Of a stretch of DNA of 64,000 nucleotides, positions 23,330 to 36,052 are shown in pieces (the first letter of the stretch is position 1; each line of letters opens with the position of its first letter). The DNA is from Isoetes taiwanensis (lineage: Eukaryota; Streptophyta; Lycopodiopsida; Isoetales; Isoetaceae). The notes under the pieces are model-generated. The model made no database searches, was not told the DNA's origin, and saw nothing but the letters and a program-made list of their open reading frames with translations. Location: the NCBI GenBank assembly GCA_021234155.1, contig JAJEKV010000004.1, positions 3,032,819-3,096,818 on the forward strand, in the 5' to 3' direction. A program made the position numbers and the translations under genes.

Positions 23330-23876
23330 TCATCGAAATTAGCTACCATAGATTGTATCTGAGGTTCTAGCTCTTCTGAAAGGAAGCCTCTGTATGAGCT
23401 TGCATGAGCTTGCATGCAAACATTTGCCTAGCGACAACGGCTCCATAGATGGCGAACCAAACATGAGACAATGGTATGATCTCTGATCTGCAATCAGACT
23501 GGAGGTTATGATGTTCAGAGAGATTAATTGCCACACATTCGTGAGTCCCCGAAAGGCTGCCAGAATAGTAAAGACGATTGTGGTCCTAAACAAATGTGAC
23601 ACACGATGCAAACCGATGATCAACAAAGATGTGAGAAAGATCTGTGAGAATGAAAATGAGGCTCCACTCTGTATCCAATTTCCAAAAGCAAACATGAGAA
23701 GAATCACGTCTTTTTCCTACCATCACCAGCTTCCCATTTAACCCAAATATGGACATGACATGGGGGGTAAGTTTCTCGTTTAGATCAGGACAACATAAAA
23801 CTTCTTTCTCTAACAAATCATACCTTACAATCTGGGTCCACGTTTCACGCAAAAAGATAAAGAGCATAATCATCAC
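23330..23876 (-). pseudogene. F-box/kelch-like protein fragment
   Basis: The frame 23876-23586 reads WTQIVRYDLLEKEVLC, FGLNGKLVMVGKRRDS and VCFWKLDTEWSLI, then DHRFASCVTFV and a stop. Readable peptide continues beyond it (NRLYYSGSLSGTHECVAIN). The alternation of short beta-like strands with W.LD..W and F..NG.L resembles the C-terminal domain of plant F-box/kelch proteins, which select substrates for SCF ubiquitin ligases. The F-box itself is absent. Assignment rests on pattern only. Confidence 0.4.
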
Positions 23877-24079
23877 TCGATTCTATCAGAATAAAGACAG
23901 AATTTCCTACAGCCACCATATCCTCTCTCCCCTCTCCTCTTCTTTCCTGTTTCAAATCCGGCAGTATGCAAAAGCAAAAAAGCAAAAATTAATGTTACCC
24001 TATGAACAAAGCTAAGAAATGGCAAGCAACTTAGGCAAGCCTTCCTTTCTGGTAAGTCCATCCTTCAATGCAATGACGC

Positions 24080-24410
24080 AAAGCTGATGAAGCTATGGCC
24101 CTATTAAACTCTTGTTGTTAAGCTCCAGACTTTGAAGCTCGGTCAAATCTCCCAGAGTTGCAGGAATGCGGCCCTTGAAGAAATTCCATTTCAGAGTTAA
24201 GAACTGAGATTCTTCAGCAACCCAAATGTTGGGGGAATGGTGCCAGGTAATCTATCGTTGTGAGCTTCTGCAGCTTGGAAGCTTGAAAAGGGATGTTAAT
24301 GCCTCAGAATCCCTTAGAGTATACACCCCGGATTCGAAGCTCTATAAGATTAGATACAAAATCGCCAAGGCAGAGACGGACTGATTGATCCACTCCAGAT
24401 TGATATAGAT
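24080..24410 (-). pseudogene. Leucine-rich-repeat protein fragment
   Basis: On the minus strand LTLKWNFFKGRIPATLGDL is followed by TELQSLEL, the plant extracellular LRR consensus (N.F.G.IP..LG.L..L..L.L) of receptor-like kinases and proteins. Further repeats upstream (LGDFVSNLIELRIRGV; KLQKLTTIDYLAPFPQHLG) are interrupted by stops and frameshifts. Only two to four repeats survive, with no membrane segment or kinase domain. Confidence 0.65.
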
Positions 24411-24510
24411 TACATGCCTTGTGCTATTGCAGCAAACCAGATGCAACATCCACTTCGCATCGATGCCTATTACATGCCCTGGACTACTGCACCAAGCCAG
24501 ATGCATCATA
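24411..24510. repeat. 60-bp tandem duplication
   Basis: TACATGCC...TATTGCAGCAAACCAGATGC and TACATGCC...TACTGCACCAAGCCAGATGC, two diverged copies about 60 bp apart. Confidence 0.7.
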
Positions 24511-24767
24511 TCTGCCGACCAAGCTATAGGGTTTTTGCGTTTACCCTAGAAAAGACCCTAAAGTTACAGCTTTGGAGCCTCCACCACAAAAAAAAACCTC
24601 CACCACCGGATTTGCCCCCTTTTCTAAAATCAACGGCTGACAAAAGGGTGCACTCTAGAAATACTATTTAGTACACCTGGATGAATACGACCACCAAATC
24701 ATATGAAAACCTTAGAGAAAACAGTAAAAAAACAGAAAAAAAACCCCCTGTTATAATGCTACATATT

Positions 24768-27302
24768 AGTGAGTTGTCCCTTGATTTTGATATATCCCCT
24801 TTTGTCCACTTTACCTAAGGCATCTTTAATGCCAATGCCATCTGATGAGGTATCACGTGGTATCCTTCCATTTACTGCATCTATGACCACATTTTGTGTG
24901 CAAGACAATGTAGCGCCTAATATAGTGGTTTGTGGCATCACATACTATGGAGGAGTCTTGTTGTGCACAGATGGAAGCTCCACTAGCTTCTTCTGCAATG
25001 GTTCCTTTTGCCTTTAATGTAGTTGGGCCTATCTGGTGCATTGGGCCAGTTAAGGGTCATAATGATGGTTAGACGTATGTTTCACTTAAGAAGGCAGCTC
25101 GGCAAAAACGATCTCCAATAGTTCATATTACTGATTTAGAATTAGAATCAGATATTCATTTTGCATATAGATTATCTGAGGCTCCCAAGTAGCTTTGCAT
25201 GGAGAGACTATTTTTTCCTCTGGGTTTTAAATCTGTACCTCAGACTTACGTATTTATTTTCATGATTTAATGATGAAGATATTTGTCATCCTTCAAAGAA
25301 AAAAAGAAGGGGGGAAGGAGGTGTTGTATATGCATCCACATGATAAAAATTATGGCATGTATGATGGTTGTTTGGTTTAATTTTTAAACCTCGATGAGCT
25401 ACCATAGATATTACGTTCAATTTTCTCTTTTAATGATGTAATAATACACCTACCATGTCTAACTAACAGAAACAACTCTCGATAAATGTGACTGCCATAT
25501 CATCATATGACATGGCATATATATTGAAGTTGAAATGGCAGAATTTTGCACAGACTGGTAAGTTCGTCCATACTTTTCTAGGCTAAGATGAGTCATAAGA
25601 AGAAATCCAAGAGCATGTAAGAAGAGCATGATGAAAGTATGGATCATATCATAAATTTACTGGACTCCAAGCTTTAGGGAGGATTTGCACTTGTTTGCGG
25701 AGGAAATTCAAGAGTGAGACATAGAATGCAAAATTGAGAACACATAATGTTTTGCTAAGAAAACTATTAGATAAGGTTATGCTTCCCTCTGAATTAGAGC
25801 CATGTGCAAAAGTTAGTTCAAGATATAGAGGCACACATCTCTTGCTTGGTGTCAGATGCAAAGAAGGAACAAATAGAGTTTTTTGAGAACCATAATTAGA
25901 AATTATCCTATGAGCGGAAGGAGGAGTTTGTTAAAGCAAAACAAGGTCACAAAAATGGTTTCGTCATTTATATGAATAGATATGGTAAGACAATTGTGAC
26001 ACGGAGAAGAAAGGATGATGGTGCATAGGAACTTGGGACTTTAGAGTTGTTATTTGGAACATATTTGGCCTAACAACAGATAAGATTGTAAGCACTAAGA
26101 ACATTGGAAGTAAGCCGATATGGTAATTTTGTCTAAAACGTGGGAATGTGAAGGAAATTCTCCTCCAACCATGCCATTGTTTGATATGATAGTCAAGTGT
26201 ATCTCCACGCTTCGCATGTTGACACACTTTCCAGCCCAAAATTGCAAGTACGTGGTCCTTCCCTTAGGCGAAAAAAAGGTTCACTCATTGAAAAACTTTT
26301 GATGACGTTCAATGACAGCGTGGAGGCACACTCGAGAGCCCAAAATTACAAGTAGGTCTTTTCCTTATACGGAAAATAGGTTCACTCGTGTGAAATCTTT
26401 AGACAATGTTCAATGGCTTTAATGTGTTATGACAAGCTTAGCTTGCCAAGGTCAGATAAATAATCCTTGTATTAAATAATCCTTGTAACATTGTCTGTAT
26501 TTCAACTTTTGTATATTGGTAAACCAAGGCCCATTATTTTTTCTATGCAAAGGTTGACTATTAAACACGAGTTTTGGTAGGGCCATAACATTAAAGTATT
26601 TTATAAGGTAGGACACCCTTTTTATATAGTGAGGTTAAGTTGACATCTTATGTTAATCTTGTGGGACTTAAGGTAATGGCACAAATCTAATATGCTATTA
26701 ACTTGAAAGGGATTTGATGTTATGTTTATTGAACGTGGTAATTTTGATATGGTTTAGATTTGGAAAGTGTAAGATATCCCATGTGAATGGAGACTAACCA
26801 TCTTTCAAGCCATATTTTTTTATTGAACATGCTAATATTTATCGAGTTTCAAAGCCGCCTACAAGCTTGTTTGGGTAATAGTATGTTAAAAGATATTTTT
26901 TGGCGCATATGTGGCTTCTCTTTGCAAACTCTTCTCTCATTTTGACTTTGTGCCATTGTTTGTTTTATTTACGAGGATCATCTTGTATTGCAACATTGGT
27001 TGTTCCAGTCATCATTTTCTAGAACACGTATACGGATTGCATCTTCTTTACATGTTATCAGATTTTACTACTCGATGTTTGTTAAATGTTTGTTAAGTCG
27101 TAGTGTACATTTGATTTGAAAGGAAAGTTCTCTCCTAGTGGCTAGCAAGTAAAAAACAACCACACAATGCAAGCGGAAGCTTAATGAAGACTTGTAAATT
27201 AGTCAAGAGCCAAATGCAATGAAGCTTCGTATTCTTGTCATTCTTCACTTGTCTTACCTCATATTACATACACTGTAAAGTGGGGCAACCCAATATGCAA
27301 AG
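24768..27302. other. Intergenic region with degenerate sequence
   Basis: A short open stretch around 24760-25040 has no recognisable motif on either strand. About 26530-26880 is a diverged copy of the sequence at 29340-29560 (AGTTTTGGT(A/G)GGGCCAT; GCCGCCTACAAGCTTG). No intact gene is seen. The final few hundred bases are the likely promoter of the DUF7796 gene at 27303, but I see no convincing TATA box. Confidence 0.4.
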
Positions 27303-28640
27303 ATGAAGCAAATATGTGGACTACGTTGGCGCCAGATTTTTCACTTCAGCACCATAGTCACTCTTCTCATCCTCACAACTTGGCTTGCTCTAGAGTTCCT
27401 GCCTTTAGACCAATATGGGTTTTCAGTTTCTTTGCCTACAAAGGTATATCCTACCCCCATTATCACCCTTTTGCATTCGTTGCATAATGACATGGTTTGT
27501 TATGCTCAATCCAGGAACCCCTTATAGCAATCTGCTTAATGGGTGGAGCTCGACATTTCGAAATCACTGGCTACTCCTTGAGGAAATATGTTTTGGATCA
27601 GTACAAAAACGCTCACATATTTCTGCATTCTCCCCTTGACAAGGATACCTACAAGCTCCTCCTCATGGATGGAGATTCTAAGTTTGCAGCTGCCCAAGTG
27701 TTCATTCCTTTCCATATCAATGAAACTGATGATTACAAACGTCTCCTCAACCCCGTTGGCTCCCCCAATGGCATACAAGTTAGTCCCTTAACCTCTTTTA
27801 TCACTTAGTCTTATTCAATTCTTCTAATCTTTACTTTCCCCTTTGTTTCTCATGCAGGGCCTCCTTCAATATTTCAACCTCGTTGAAGGTTGCTGGCAAA
27901 TGGTAACCAATTATGAATCGCATCATCACATCCAATATGATTGGATCATCAGAACACGTCTTGATACGTACTGGAGTGGACCTCTTCCTCCTATTACACA
28001 TTTTTCTAAAGATTCTTATACCATACCTTCAGGTTCCCGTTTTGGTGGTATCAATGATAGGCTTGGAGTTGGAAATCGTCCAACTTCAAGATTAGCACTG
28101 AAGAGGTTCAGTGCCATGTCTATTTTACGAGAAAAGGGATTTGTGAACATTCATTCAGAGCTTGCTTTTGTTAAGCAATTAGAGATTGCTCATGTTAAGG
28201 TTGAGTTTCAACCTTTGCCTTTCTGCATTTTGAGCCATAGATTCTTTCCTTGGCCTCCAGGGAGGTGGGAGGCCCCAATAGTTTCTATGAATTCTACCGG
28301 GGATTTGGGTGGTGCATATTGTCGCCCGTGTACACCTGCTTTAAGTGGATCGAAGGCAAATTCTTTTGTTGAAGGATTGGATAGATGGGTTGGTTGGTTT
28401 CCAAACAAAGGAAAGAAGGTGGAGCTATGTAATGGTTCTCAAGCTCAATGGGAGCCACATTGGGAGAACATTGTAGATGAGATATTAGGTAATGACCTAG
28501 CTAAAGTTAGATGGAACATAAACAACTTACCACTAGTTGATTGCAATTTGAATCTATCTTACTTTCAACACAAGTGGGATACTTGGGATGGTCCATCGTT
28601 CCAGGAAATTTGTCTCCAATATCATAAGAGCCAAGGATAG
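27303..28640 (+). CDS. DUF7796-type membrane-anchored protein, three exons
   Basis: Exons are 27303-27443, 27515-27778 and 27858-28640, all joined in phase 0 by GT-AG introns (27444-27514 and 27779-27857), giving about 395 residues. Residues about 12-32 (IFHFSTIVTLLILTTWLALE) form one hydrophobic N-terminal anchor, suggesting a type II membrane protein, perhaps Golgi. The rest matches the plant DUF7796 family (Arabidopsis At2g04280/At4g12700 type): AICLMGGARHFEITGYS, HIFLHSPLDKDTYK, SPNGIQGLLQYFNLVEG, YDWIIRTRLDTYWSGPLPP, PSGSRFGGINDRLG and a late Cys-rich CRPCTPALSG. The GGAR and RTR.D..W motifs resemble a glycosyltransferase-like fold, but no activity is proven. It has no stops. A 3' fragment is duplicated at 49016-49584. 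I chose the ATG at 27303 because it precedes the anchor. Confidence 0.85.
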
Positions 28641-29945
28641 AACGAGTTATTCATTTATGGATCATGTGTTGTATCCGGATAAACCAGACCCTTCAATTTG
28701 TCTATGACGGAATTCACAAGGACCAAGAGGAATACATTCCATCTTCACAGTTTCTCAACTTGATAATTGGAAGACTAAAAAAGTTCAGACTTGATAATTT
28801 GAAAGTGAATAAGCTGTAAAGATAGAAATATGGATACTTATCAGAATCTGCTCTAGGTGGTAATAGATTATAGTATGAATGCGCTTTATAACTGCTCCCA
28901 TTTCAAATTCACGGATGGATGCACTCCTGTCATGTGAAATTGTAGCTACTTCTCAAAGTAATCAAAGTTTTTCTTTGTCCCTCGGAAAGAAAATTTTGCA
29001 TATGAAGTAGGATGATTATAACACCACAAGTTTTGGTAGGGCCACAATGTAGAAGTAGTTTATATGTGCATTTTTATATGGTGACACAAGATATTATGTT
29101 TGATTTTAATTGGTTAATATTATATGGTTTCCATTAAGCATAAGATATCTCATGTGAAGGGGAAACCAAATACTTGTCAAGCTCAATATGTTAATATTTA
29201 TTCCATCCGAGAAAATAGATTCTTCATGTGCAAATCTTACAATGTTCAAAGGGAGGTGTAGGTCATATATTTTAAAATGTTACCTAATTAATATGCTTGA
29301 GGTTTGTGTGCATTTCATTTGTATCTTGATAAGCCCATGACCTGCTATTTGTTTTTGTTTATGCAAAGGTTGACTATTAGACACAAGTTTTGGTGGGGCC
29401 ATGACATGGTAATATAATATGGTCTACATTTGGAAAGTATAAGGCATCTCATATGAAGAAAGGTAAACATCTTTCAAGCTATATTTTTTAGTTGAATATG
29501 CTAATATTTATCAAGTTTCAATGCCGCCTACAAGCTTGATTTGTGTAATCATATGCTAACAGATATATTTTGCTCCCATGTAGCATGTGGCTTCTCTTTG
29601 CAAACTCTTCTTTTCGCATAGCATTCATATGTAACAGAATAGCAGGGGGTTTCCTTTGTATTTTTGTACAGTTTCTGCTATGGTTTTCATATGATTTGAT
29701 GGGCATATTGTGCGAGACCTACTAATCAATATATCTAGAGTGCATGTTGTATTCTTTTATTTGAATGGTGTATTATCTATGATTGCATAATAATTTTACG
29801 TTGCATTATTTTTCCATCACAAATTAATTACCAAAAATTTTACATCCAAGCATTGATGTCCTCTATTTTAGGGTTTGTGGAGGAAAGAAACTTTTGGGAA
29901 AGGGGTTTTGGGGGTTTTTTGAAGCCGTGTTCTTCAAGTCAAGGC
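28641..29945. other. 3' flank of the DUF7796 gene and dispersed repeats
   Basis: 28641-29121 is repeated at 49585-49999 and 29117-29945 at 57088 onward (block B). About 29627-29750 is a reverse-oriented terminal piece of family A (AGCAGGGGGTTTCCTTTGTA ... ATCTAGAGTGCA). Two diverged AAGTTTTGGT(A/G)GGGCCA repeats lie at 29020 and 29385. Confidence 0.6.
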
Positions 29946-30462
29946 TATGGCAGGCGCATCTCCAGATCTTCCAATTATTTCGTGGAAGTTCAATGGACAA
30001 ATCTATTAATGTGTAAGAAATAACATGACGGGCAAAAGAAAAGGCACATGATGTAATTTCAGGTTTCTTGTTTGTACCATAGGATGTAATTTCTACTGAA
30101 GAAAAAGAATTCTTTAGTGAGATTGACTGTGTGTAGGGTGGGCATTCTACATCTATTATTTGCCCTTTATCTCATTTTGTCTAAAACGATCACCTGCTCT
30201 CGAGCTATTTTGTGAGCATAAATTTTTGTGCCAATATTTGTGGATATATAGTGCCAGAGAATTTATGTGATATAAACTTTAACTAAGATTCAGACTAACT
30301 CGTTGGTGTCTAGCCTCCAATAAAGTTGGTTTTTCCATCTAAACTAAATTGGATCCTTTGATTTGAGGGGCCACATGCTTGAAATGAATGCATAAACATT
30401 CTATATGAGACTTTCTACTGTGGCTTGAATGTAATTAATTTTGATTTTTTCGACTTATGTAG

Positions 30463-30783
30463 ATTCCATTTGGTTTTGAAGGCACATTTGAAGAAGAAGG
30501 CACAGTTCTGATGCTTGTTGGGCTTTTCTTGTTCCCATTGCTTTGGTTTGTTCCCCCTTGCTTTGATGATAGTAGTGTTATCGTCTATGATCCAGAATCT
30601 ACCATTTATCTTACTTGTCTAGTTGTATTGTGTATAGCAAGGCATTTTTATGCGTGTGATAAGGGGTTTCTGCTTGATCCTTGGAACGCAGATGCCATAT
30701 CTATAATATATAGAGGTGATTTCCTTGGGTTGCCAATATCATTTCACTTTGAGAGAGCTTTACGTTATGAACCTGGAAGGTGA
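30463..30783 (+). pseudogene. Small membrane-protein exon with altered C-terminus (block A copy)
   Basis: After a TTATGTAG acceptor the frame reads IPFGFEGTFEEEGTVL, a hydrophobic segment MLVGLFLFPLLWFVPPCF, and DDSSVIVYDPES. At 30598 it departs from the block B copy (60305-60460), which stops after SGRYAL, and runs on for about 60 unrelated residues to 30783. I think block A lost about 2.1 kb here, fusing the exon to downstream DNA. A possible first exon lies at 29946 (MAGASPDLPIISWKFNGQ), but it hits a stop before a good donor. Family unknown. Confidence 0.4.
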
Positions 30784-32941
30784 GGTCTGTCACAGTAAAT
30801 CACTTGTCCTTGAGAAAGGGTTGAGGTATAGGCTGGCTTTATGGCTCTCATCCGAGAAAAAGGAATCGACTCGTGTAATAACACTAGAGGTGTTATATGA
30901 ACATCCATCATGCGGGTTAATTTGAAGGAGCTTGTTGGATTGGATGGACTTTGGAGGGATGACATGCAGGGTTTCTCTTAAGAAAAATTCTTAAGCGGGT
31001 AACTTTAGAACGTTTGGCGAATTTCAATTTTGAAGGTTAGTTAATAGTGGCGAATATTTTTTTTCTTATGTTTTGACATAGTGTTGAAGGCGAATTTTCG
31101 ATCAACATAATGGAAAATGTTCTAAGGCATGGGGTTCTTTGATGTCTCATTTCTTATTGGTAATTGGAAATGGAAAATGTTTCTAAGGCATGGGCTTCTT
31201 TGATGTCTCATTATTGGTAATTGGAAAAGGCAAATTTGTCATCTACAATGTATAACTCAACTTCAACAAGGCAACTTATGTGTCATACATAGCTAGACAA
31301 ACATTTCCATCATGTTATTCATATCACGCAACACCAAAAGAATGTATTAACTCAAAGACCTTGAACATTTGTCTCCATTCTAATTCACTTGAATTTTTAA
31401 TGTATAATGTTTTAGAGTGTAAACAAATTTTGAAATTCAAATATCGAAAATTGTGTAAAGGGCAATGCAAGGCCATTAGGATTACATGCCAGGTTGCTGC
31501 AAGGCCATTTCAATCACTTGCCAAAATGGTAATTTTGTGGGGAAAAGCAAGCTACATATCATGATGGGGATAGCAAATGCGCACCATAAAGGGGGCACAC
31601 TTGAGAAACTAGCATTCACTATATCTGAAATCTGAACCATATCAATAATTCTGATAGAACCAATATACAATCATCATTGTATATATACAAATACTTTGGC
31701 TATAATCCGGAGCCTCAAACTGTACAATGCACAGCCCATGGAGATCTGGCATGTGCTAAATCATCTGGAATCACTTGAGAGTGCTAAAACGAGCTAATTG
31801 AGCATACCAAAAAGAGATGTAAAATGGGTCCTAACCATATTTTGTCACTTGTTAATCTTGGTACCTTCCATTAAAAGAGAATTTTGAGATATGTATGGGC
31901 ATGTATAGCCATCCGACTACAAAGCAAAAGAAACAGAAACTTAGTTTCCTTCATAATATCACTTGACTTGAAGATGAGGTATTGGAATCTTTGGTTTGCA
32001 ATGTAAAATTGCATTTACTTGCTCCAGAGTTTCCAATGGCAGGGGGGTGATTTAAAGAATTCTCTTCCACAGATCAACGCTTCAAAATATCTGTAAGAGG
32101 AAAGTTAATGCAAGCGACAAAATAACAACTAATAACAAATAATTATCATAAGGGCTTAAGACGTACATGGCTTTGCAGCTGAATGATAGAAACATTAATT
32201 GATACCTCATATGGAATACTATAGGACAAAAGCTCTTGCAACTTCCTTGTAGACATGCCGCTCTTTACTTGATTTTATGTTTGGCAGTTTACTTAGAGGA
32301 AGAGAGAGGCCACTTTAGCTAGAAGAGATCCAAATGATTGCTGCCACTATAAACTACTTGGATACATTCTATCATCTGATCCTCTATAACTTGCAATGGT
32401 TAAAAAGGTAATATACGCTAACAAAACACCGTCTCCAAATTATATTCAACATCATAAATAGCTATTTTCAGATGCACTTATCATAGAAGGTGGTAAATAT
32501 GTGGTCAACTTTTGAACAACTCATTTGCATTTCATAGAGGCAAAGTTGCCTTGCTACAGATAACATATACACCCCCCTAGCTCGATTTTCTTGCTTGACA
32601 TTCTTAATTTTAGGTCTCTTGTTTTACACTTGTTTTCTAGCAAAAGTTATAACCTCCTCTGAGATCCACTAAGGGAGAAAGGAATTGATGTGTGCAGGAT
32701 CTTCTCTAAGAGATTGCTTCTAATTCCACTGGAAATGCTTGCATGCCTTTATTGGCATAATATTAGTGTCCATTGTAGCGATCTTTATTCCCAACTGAAT
32801 ATAGATAAGTTTACATTTGCATTGCTGCTGTTAAAACAATAGAAAATAGTTCTTTCATCTATATAAAAAAACCCAATGTAGGAGAAAGGAAAATAAAATG
32901 CAGGGCCAAATACATAGTTAATGCAATGAGGGCCCTGCAAC
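30784..32941. other. Intergenic DNA of block A and beyond
   Basis: No gene recognised. About 31010-31100 contains three GGCGAAT motifs like the hAT MITE at 6294-6930, possibly a remnant of a related element. A segment of about 60 bp (GGAAAATGTT(T)CTAAGGCATGG) is tandemly duplicated at 31110-31235 but single in block B. Confidence 0.5.
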
Positions 32942-33036
32942 CAACAGTAGTGATTATGCTAATGCATGCAGCTACTATTGTAGCTTAACTGTAGATCAGC
33001 TTGAAAATATATTGCACACGCGTGGAAAACTAATAG
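32942..33036. repeat. 95-bp left flank repeat of the copia complex
   Basis: CAACAGTAGTGATTATGC ... GGAAAACTAATAG, repeated with two base changes at 43163-43257. The copia complex lies between the two copies. Confidence 0.9.
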
Positions 33037-33161
33037 TGTTGGGATTTAAAAAGTTGTTCATCATATATTTCAAGGTGAAGTTGCATCATACAGCTATGGG
33101 AGCTAGCATACTAACTAGGTTAAAGATAAATTCTTCGATGGCCTAGCTACTTGTGTAAATA
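33037..33161 (+). mobile_element. Copia-1 5' LTR, first part
   Basis: TGTTGGGATTTAAAAAGTTG through CTACTTGTGTAAATA matches the first about 124 bp of the intact LTR at 40890-41482. The remainder is at 36053-36521. Confidence 0.88.
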
Positions 33162-36052
33162 TGTAGCATAATAACAGGGGGTTACTTTTAGATTTTTATA
33201 CGCTTTTTCACATGGTTTTTCTATGATTTCGTTGTTGTATTCGTTGAGGTGTACTAAATAGTATTTCTAGAGTGCACCTTTTATGGGCCGTTGATTTTCG
33301 TTGGTTGGAACAATCCGAGGGTTGTTGTCTTTCTCTGCATGTGTTTGTGCATGAACACTACGCATGTGTATGCATGTGCATGTGCACATGCATGTGCATG
33401 TGTATTGTGCATGTGCAAGTGCAAGTGCATGTGCATGTGTGCATGTGTGTGCATGTGTGCATATGCATGTGTACTTGCCCTCTTGGATTCTTATTGCCGG
33501 AGTGGATTTTACTACCACGAGATGGATTTTTTGCTCACACTTACAAAGGTATTTATTTTTTAATGTTTCTTCAGTTAGCATAATGTTTTTTTTTACGAGA
33601 TATTGGTTTCCTGATTCTACAATGTAGTGCTGCAAAACCCCCTTTTGTTTCCTTCCTAAGATTTGCTGCAGATTCAAGTTTAGGCCCTCTGTTTGCTTCC
33701 AACTCTTGGATATTCCTGGCTGCCGGATTGTTCATAGCAGCCAGCCTTTAGCTTCAATCAACAAACGGATTCTTATGCACACAACAGGTGGATTATTCCA
33801 CGCCCTTTTCCATGTCACGCAGATCAGTCAAATAGTGGCCACAAGAATGCATTTACATTGTAGGTTTGGAACTTTAATCGAACCATAAGGTGAATCATGC
33901 ATTACCTTTAAGCTAGAGATGGAGCATTCAAAATCATATGGATTGATAAACAATGGTGTCATTGTGAAAGAGAAATAGTTGTAGCGGAAGTAACAATATG
34001 TAGTATAATAACAGGGGTTTTTTTTTGTGTTGCAAATTTTATGACTTTCAGAATAATGGGATCAATCTGCTCTATCTTTATGGTAACTTTTACTTATGTT
34101 TTATTTGTTTTATTGTCATCAAATTCAAAAGCTACAGGTGATGAAAGCCTCAAATGAATTCTAGTTTTTTTCTGGTTTGAATTCTAAAATTTTTGTCACA
34201 TCGGGGGCTAAGGCCCGAAGGAAAAAAAAATTTTTTGCAACACAAACCATTAACATCCAACATGTAAAAATTAAATCCCCCAACACATAACAACCAACAC
34301 ATAACAACTATTGACATTAACAACCAACACATAACTACCATTGACATTAATTAACACAACCATTGGGTCCAACACATTTAAATTAAAATCCCCCTTAAAC
34401 TCCCTTTGGTTTGGGTGCATATTCACACGGGGGTGACGAGGGAGGCAAGAGCCCTCATAATTGTATTTTTTGCACGCATTGAAAACAACATCATATAGTA
34501 TTAAAGCTTTGAAATCTTATAGTATTTTGCGAATCTTGTTATACAGTATAGCAAATTCTGTACTTGCATACCCCACAAACGAGGAACTTTACGTACGGTA
34601 TAGATTAAGGAATAAGGGGTAAATATGTAGCATAATAACAGGGGGTTTTCTTTGTGTTTTTGTACGCTTTTCACTAAGGTTTTCCTATGATTTCGTGATG
34701 TATTCAAATGGATGTACTAATGCGTACATCTAGAGTGCACCATTTTTGAGCCATTGATTTTGGCCTCTTTTTTTCCAATGGTCAACAACGAATGGCTCAC
34801 AACAAAAGCCCTTTTTTTGTGTGTGTGGTGCATAATGGTCAACAACCAATGGCTCACAACAAAAGCGCTCTTTTTGTGCGTGTGGTGCATAATGGTCAAC
34901 AACCAATGGCTCACAACAAAAGCCCTCTTTTTTGTGTGTGTGGTGCATAATGGGCACATGAAGGGCTTGAAGGGCGCATGTAGTGCAGTTTCCCCGCCGG
35001 CAACACATTTCTTATCATAATTTTTGATCCAGAGCTATGTTTGAGATGATTTTTATTGCGTTGGAAAGCTCTCTTCGAGATCTTTTTGATAGTGTATGAT
35101 ATGGATATGTTTGGTTAAGTTATGCTAAAACAGCAATTTTTTGGCCGGGTTTGGTAGGCTTTCACATCCTACCAACGGATTAATACAGGATTGCGCTATT
35201 GGATATTGTTTTATGGCTCATTCCGAATGAAGGTTGCAAAAAATTACCATGCATTTTTAGATTTTGAGGCAGTTATTAAGCAAATTCCAAGGCTTCTAGA
35301 TCCTTGTGCTAACAAGCAGAAAAGTTTCCCACTTTGGTTTCTCACCACAAGAATCTATGGAGGCCAAAGGCTGCTGTTAAATTCCAGTTGAAAAATGTTT
35401 GTGTATGGGAGTTGCAAACTTTATGACTTTCATAATAATGGGATCAATCCGCTCTATCTTTATGGTAACCTTTACTTATGTTCTATTTGTTTTATTGTGA
35501 TGAAATTCAAAAGCTACAGGTGATGAAAGCCTCAAATGTTTTTTTCTGGTTTGAATTCTAAAATTTTTGTCACACTAGGGGGGACGTCCTTAAGGCCCCG
35601 AAGGGGCCAAAAAAAATTTTTTGCAACACAAACCATTAACATCCAACATATAAAAATTAAATCCCCCAACACATAACAACTAACACATAACAACCATTGA
35701 CATTAACAACCAACACATAACTACCATTGACATTAATTAACACAACCATTGGGTCCAACACATTTAAATTAAAATCCCCCTTAAACCCCCTTTGGTTTGG
35801 GTGCATATTCACACGGGGGGTGACGTAGGGCAGCGAGAGCCCTCGTAATTGTATTTTGCACGTACAAAATCAACACCATATAGTATTCCGCTTGAAATCT
35901 TATAGTATTTTGCGAACCTTGTTATACAGTATAGCAAATTTTGTACTTGCATACCCCACAAACGAGGAACTTTACATACGGTATAGATTAAGGAATAAGG
36001 GGTGAATATGCCTATCCAACAGCTCTCGTTGCCCGGAGTCAACCCCCGTGTG
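33162..36052 (-). repeat. Two family-A copies inserted in the copia 5' LTR
   Basis: Reverse orientation. 33162-34620 matches copy 1 (with the hexamer array), and 34621-36052 matches copy 2 (with the 57-bp tandem repeats). Both start with the family end TGTAGCATAATAACAGGGGG. The right border has the fold-back head (35808-36054). An extra stretch at about 35050-35560 is specific to this copy. The insertion separates 33161 from 36053 of what was one LTR. Confidence 0.8.

Larger units (their letters stand above)
22579..24767 (+). repeat. Dispersed repeat family A, copy 3, right part with gene fragments
   Basis: Resumes at TACTATATAGTG after the Helitron, keeps GGGCTCTCGCTGCCCTACG and CCCCTTCGGGGC, and ends with CCCCCTGTTATAATGCTACA near 24767. 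Unlike copies 1 and 2, its middle (about 22760-24560) is host-gene-like: an F-box-type and an LRR fragment, both on the minus strand. This suggests the family can carry captured DNA. Confidence 0.65.
28138..32243. repeat. Block A of a segmental duplication
   Basis: 28138-29121 pairs with 49016-49999 (both 984 bp), and 29117 to about 32243 pairs with 57088 to the end of the window at high identity. Block A lacks the 7.1-kb nest, the 1.8-kb retroposon and the 2.15-kb stretch seen in block B. It has an extra 110 bp at about 31450-31560 and a local tandem duplication at about 31106-31235. Confidence 0.9.

Noticed and set aside
24759-25041. Small genes on both strands near 24.8-25.0 kb
   Set aside because: Mutually antisense frames without any recognisable motif; no reason to prefer either.
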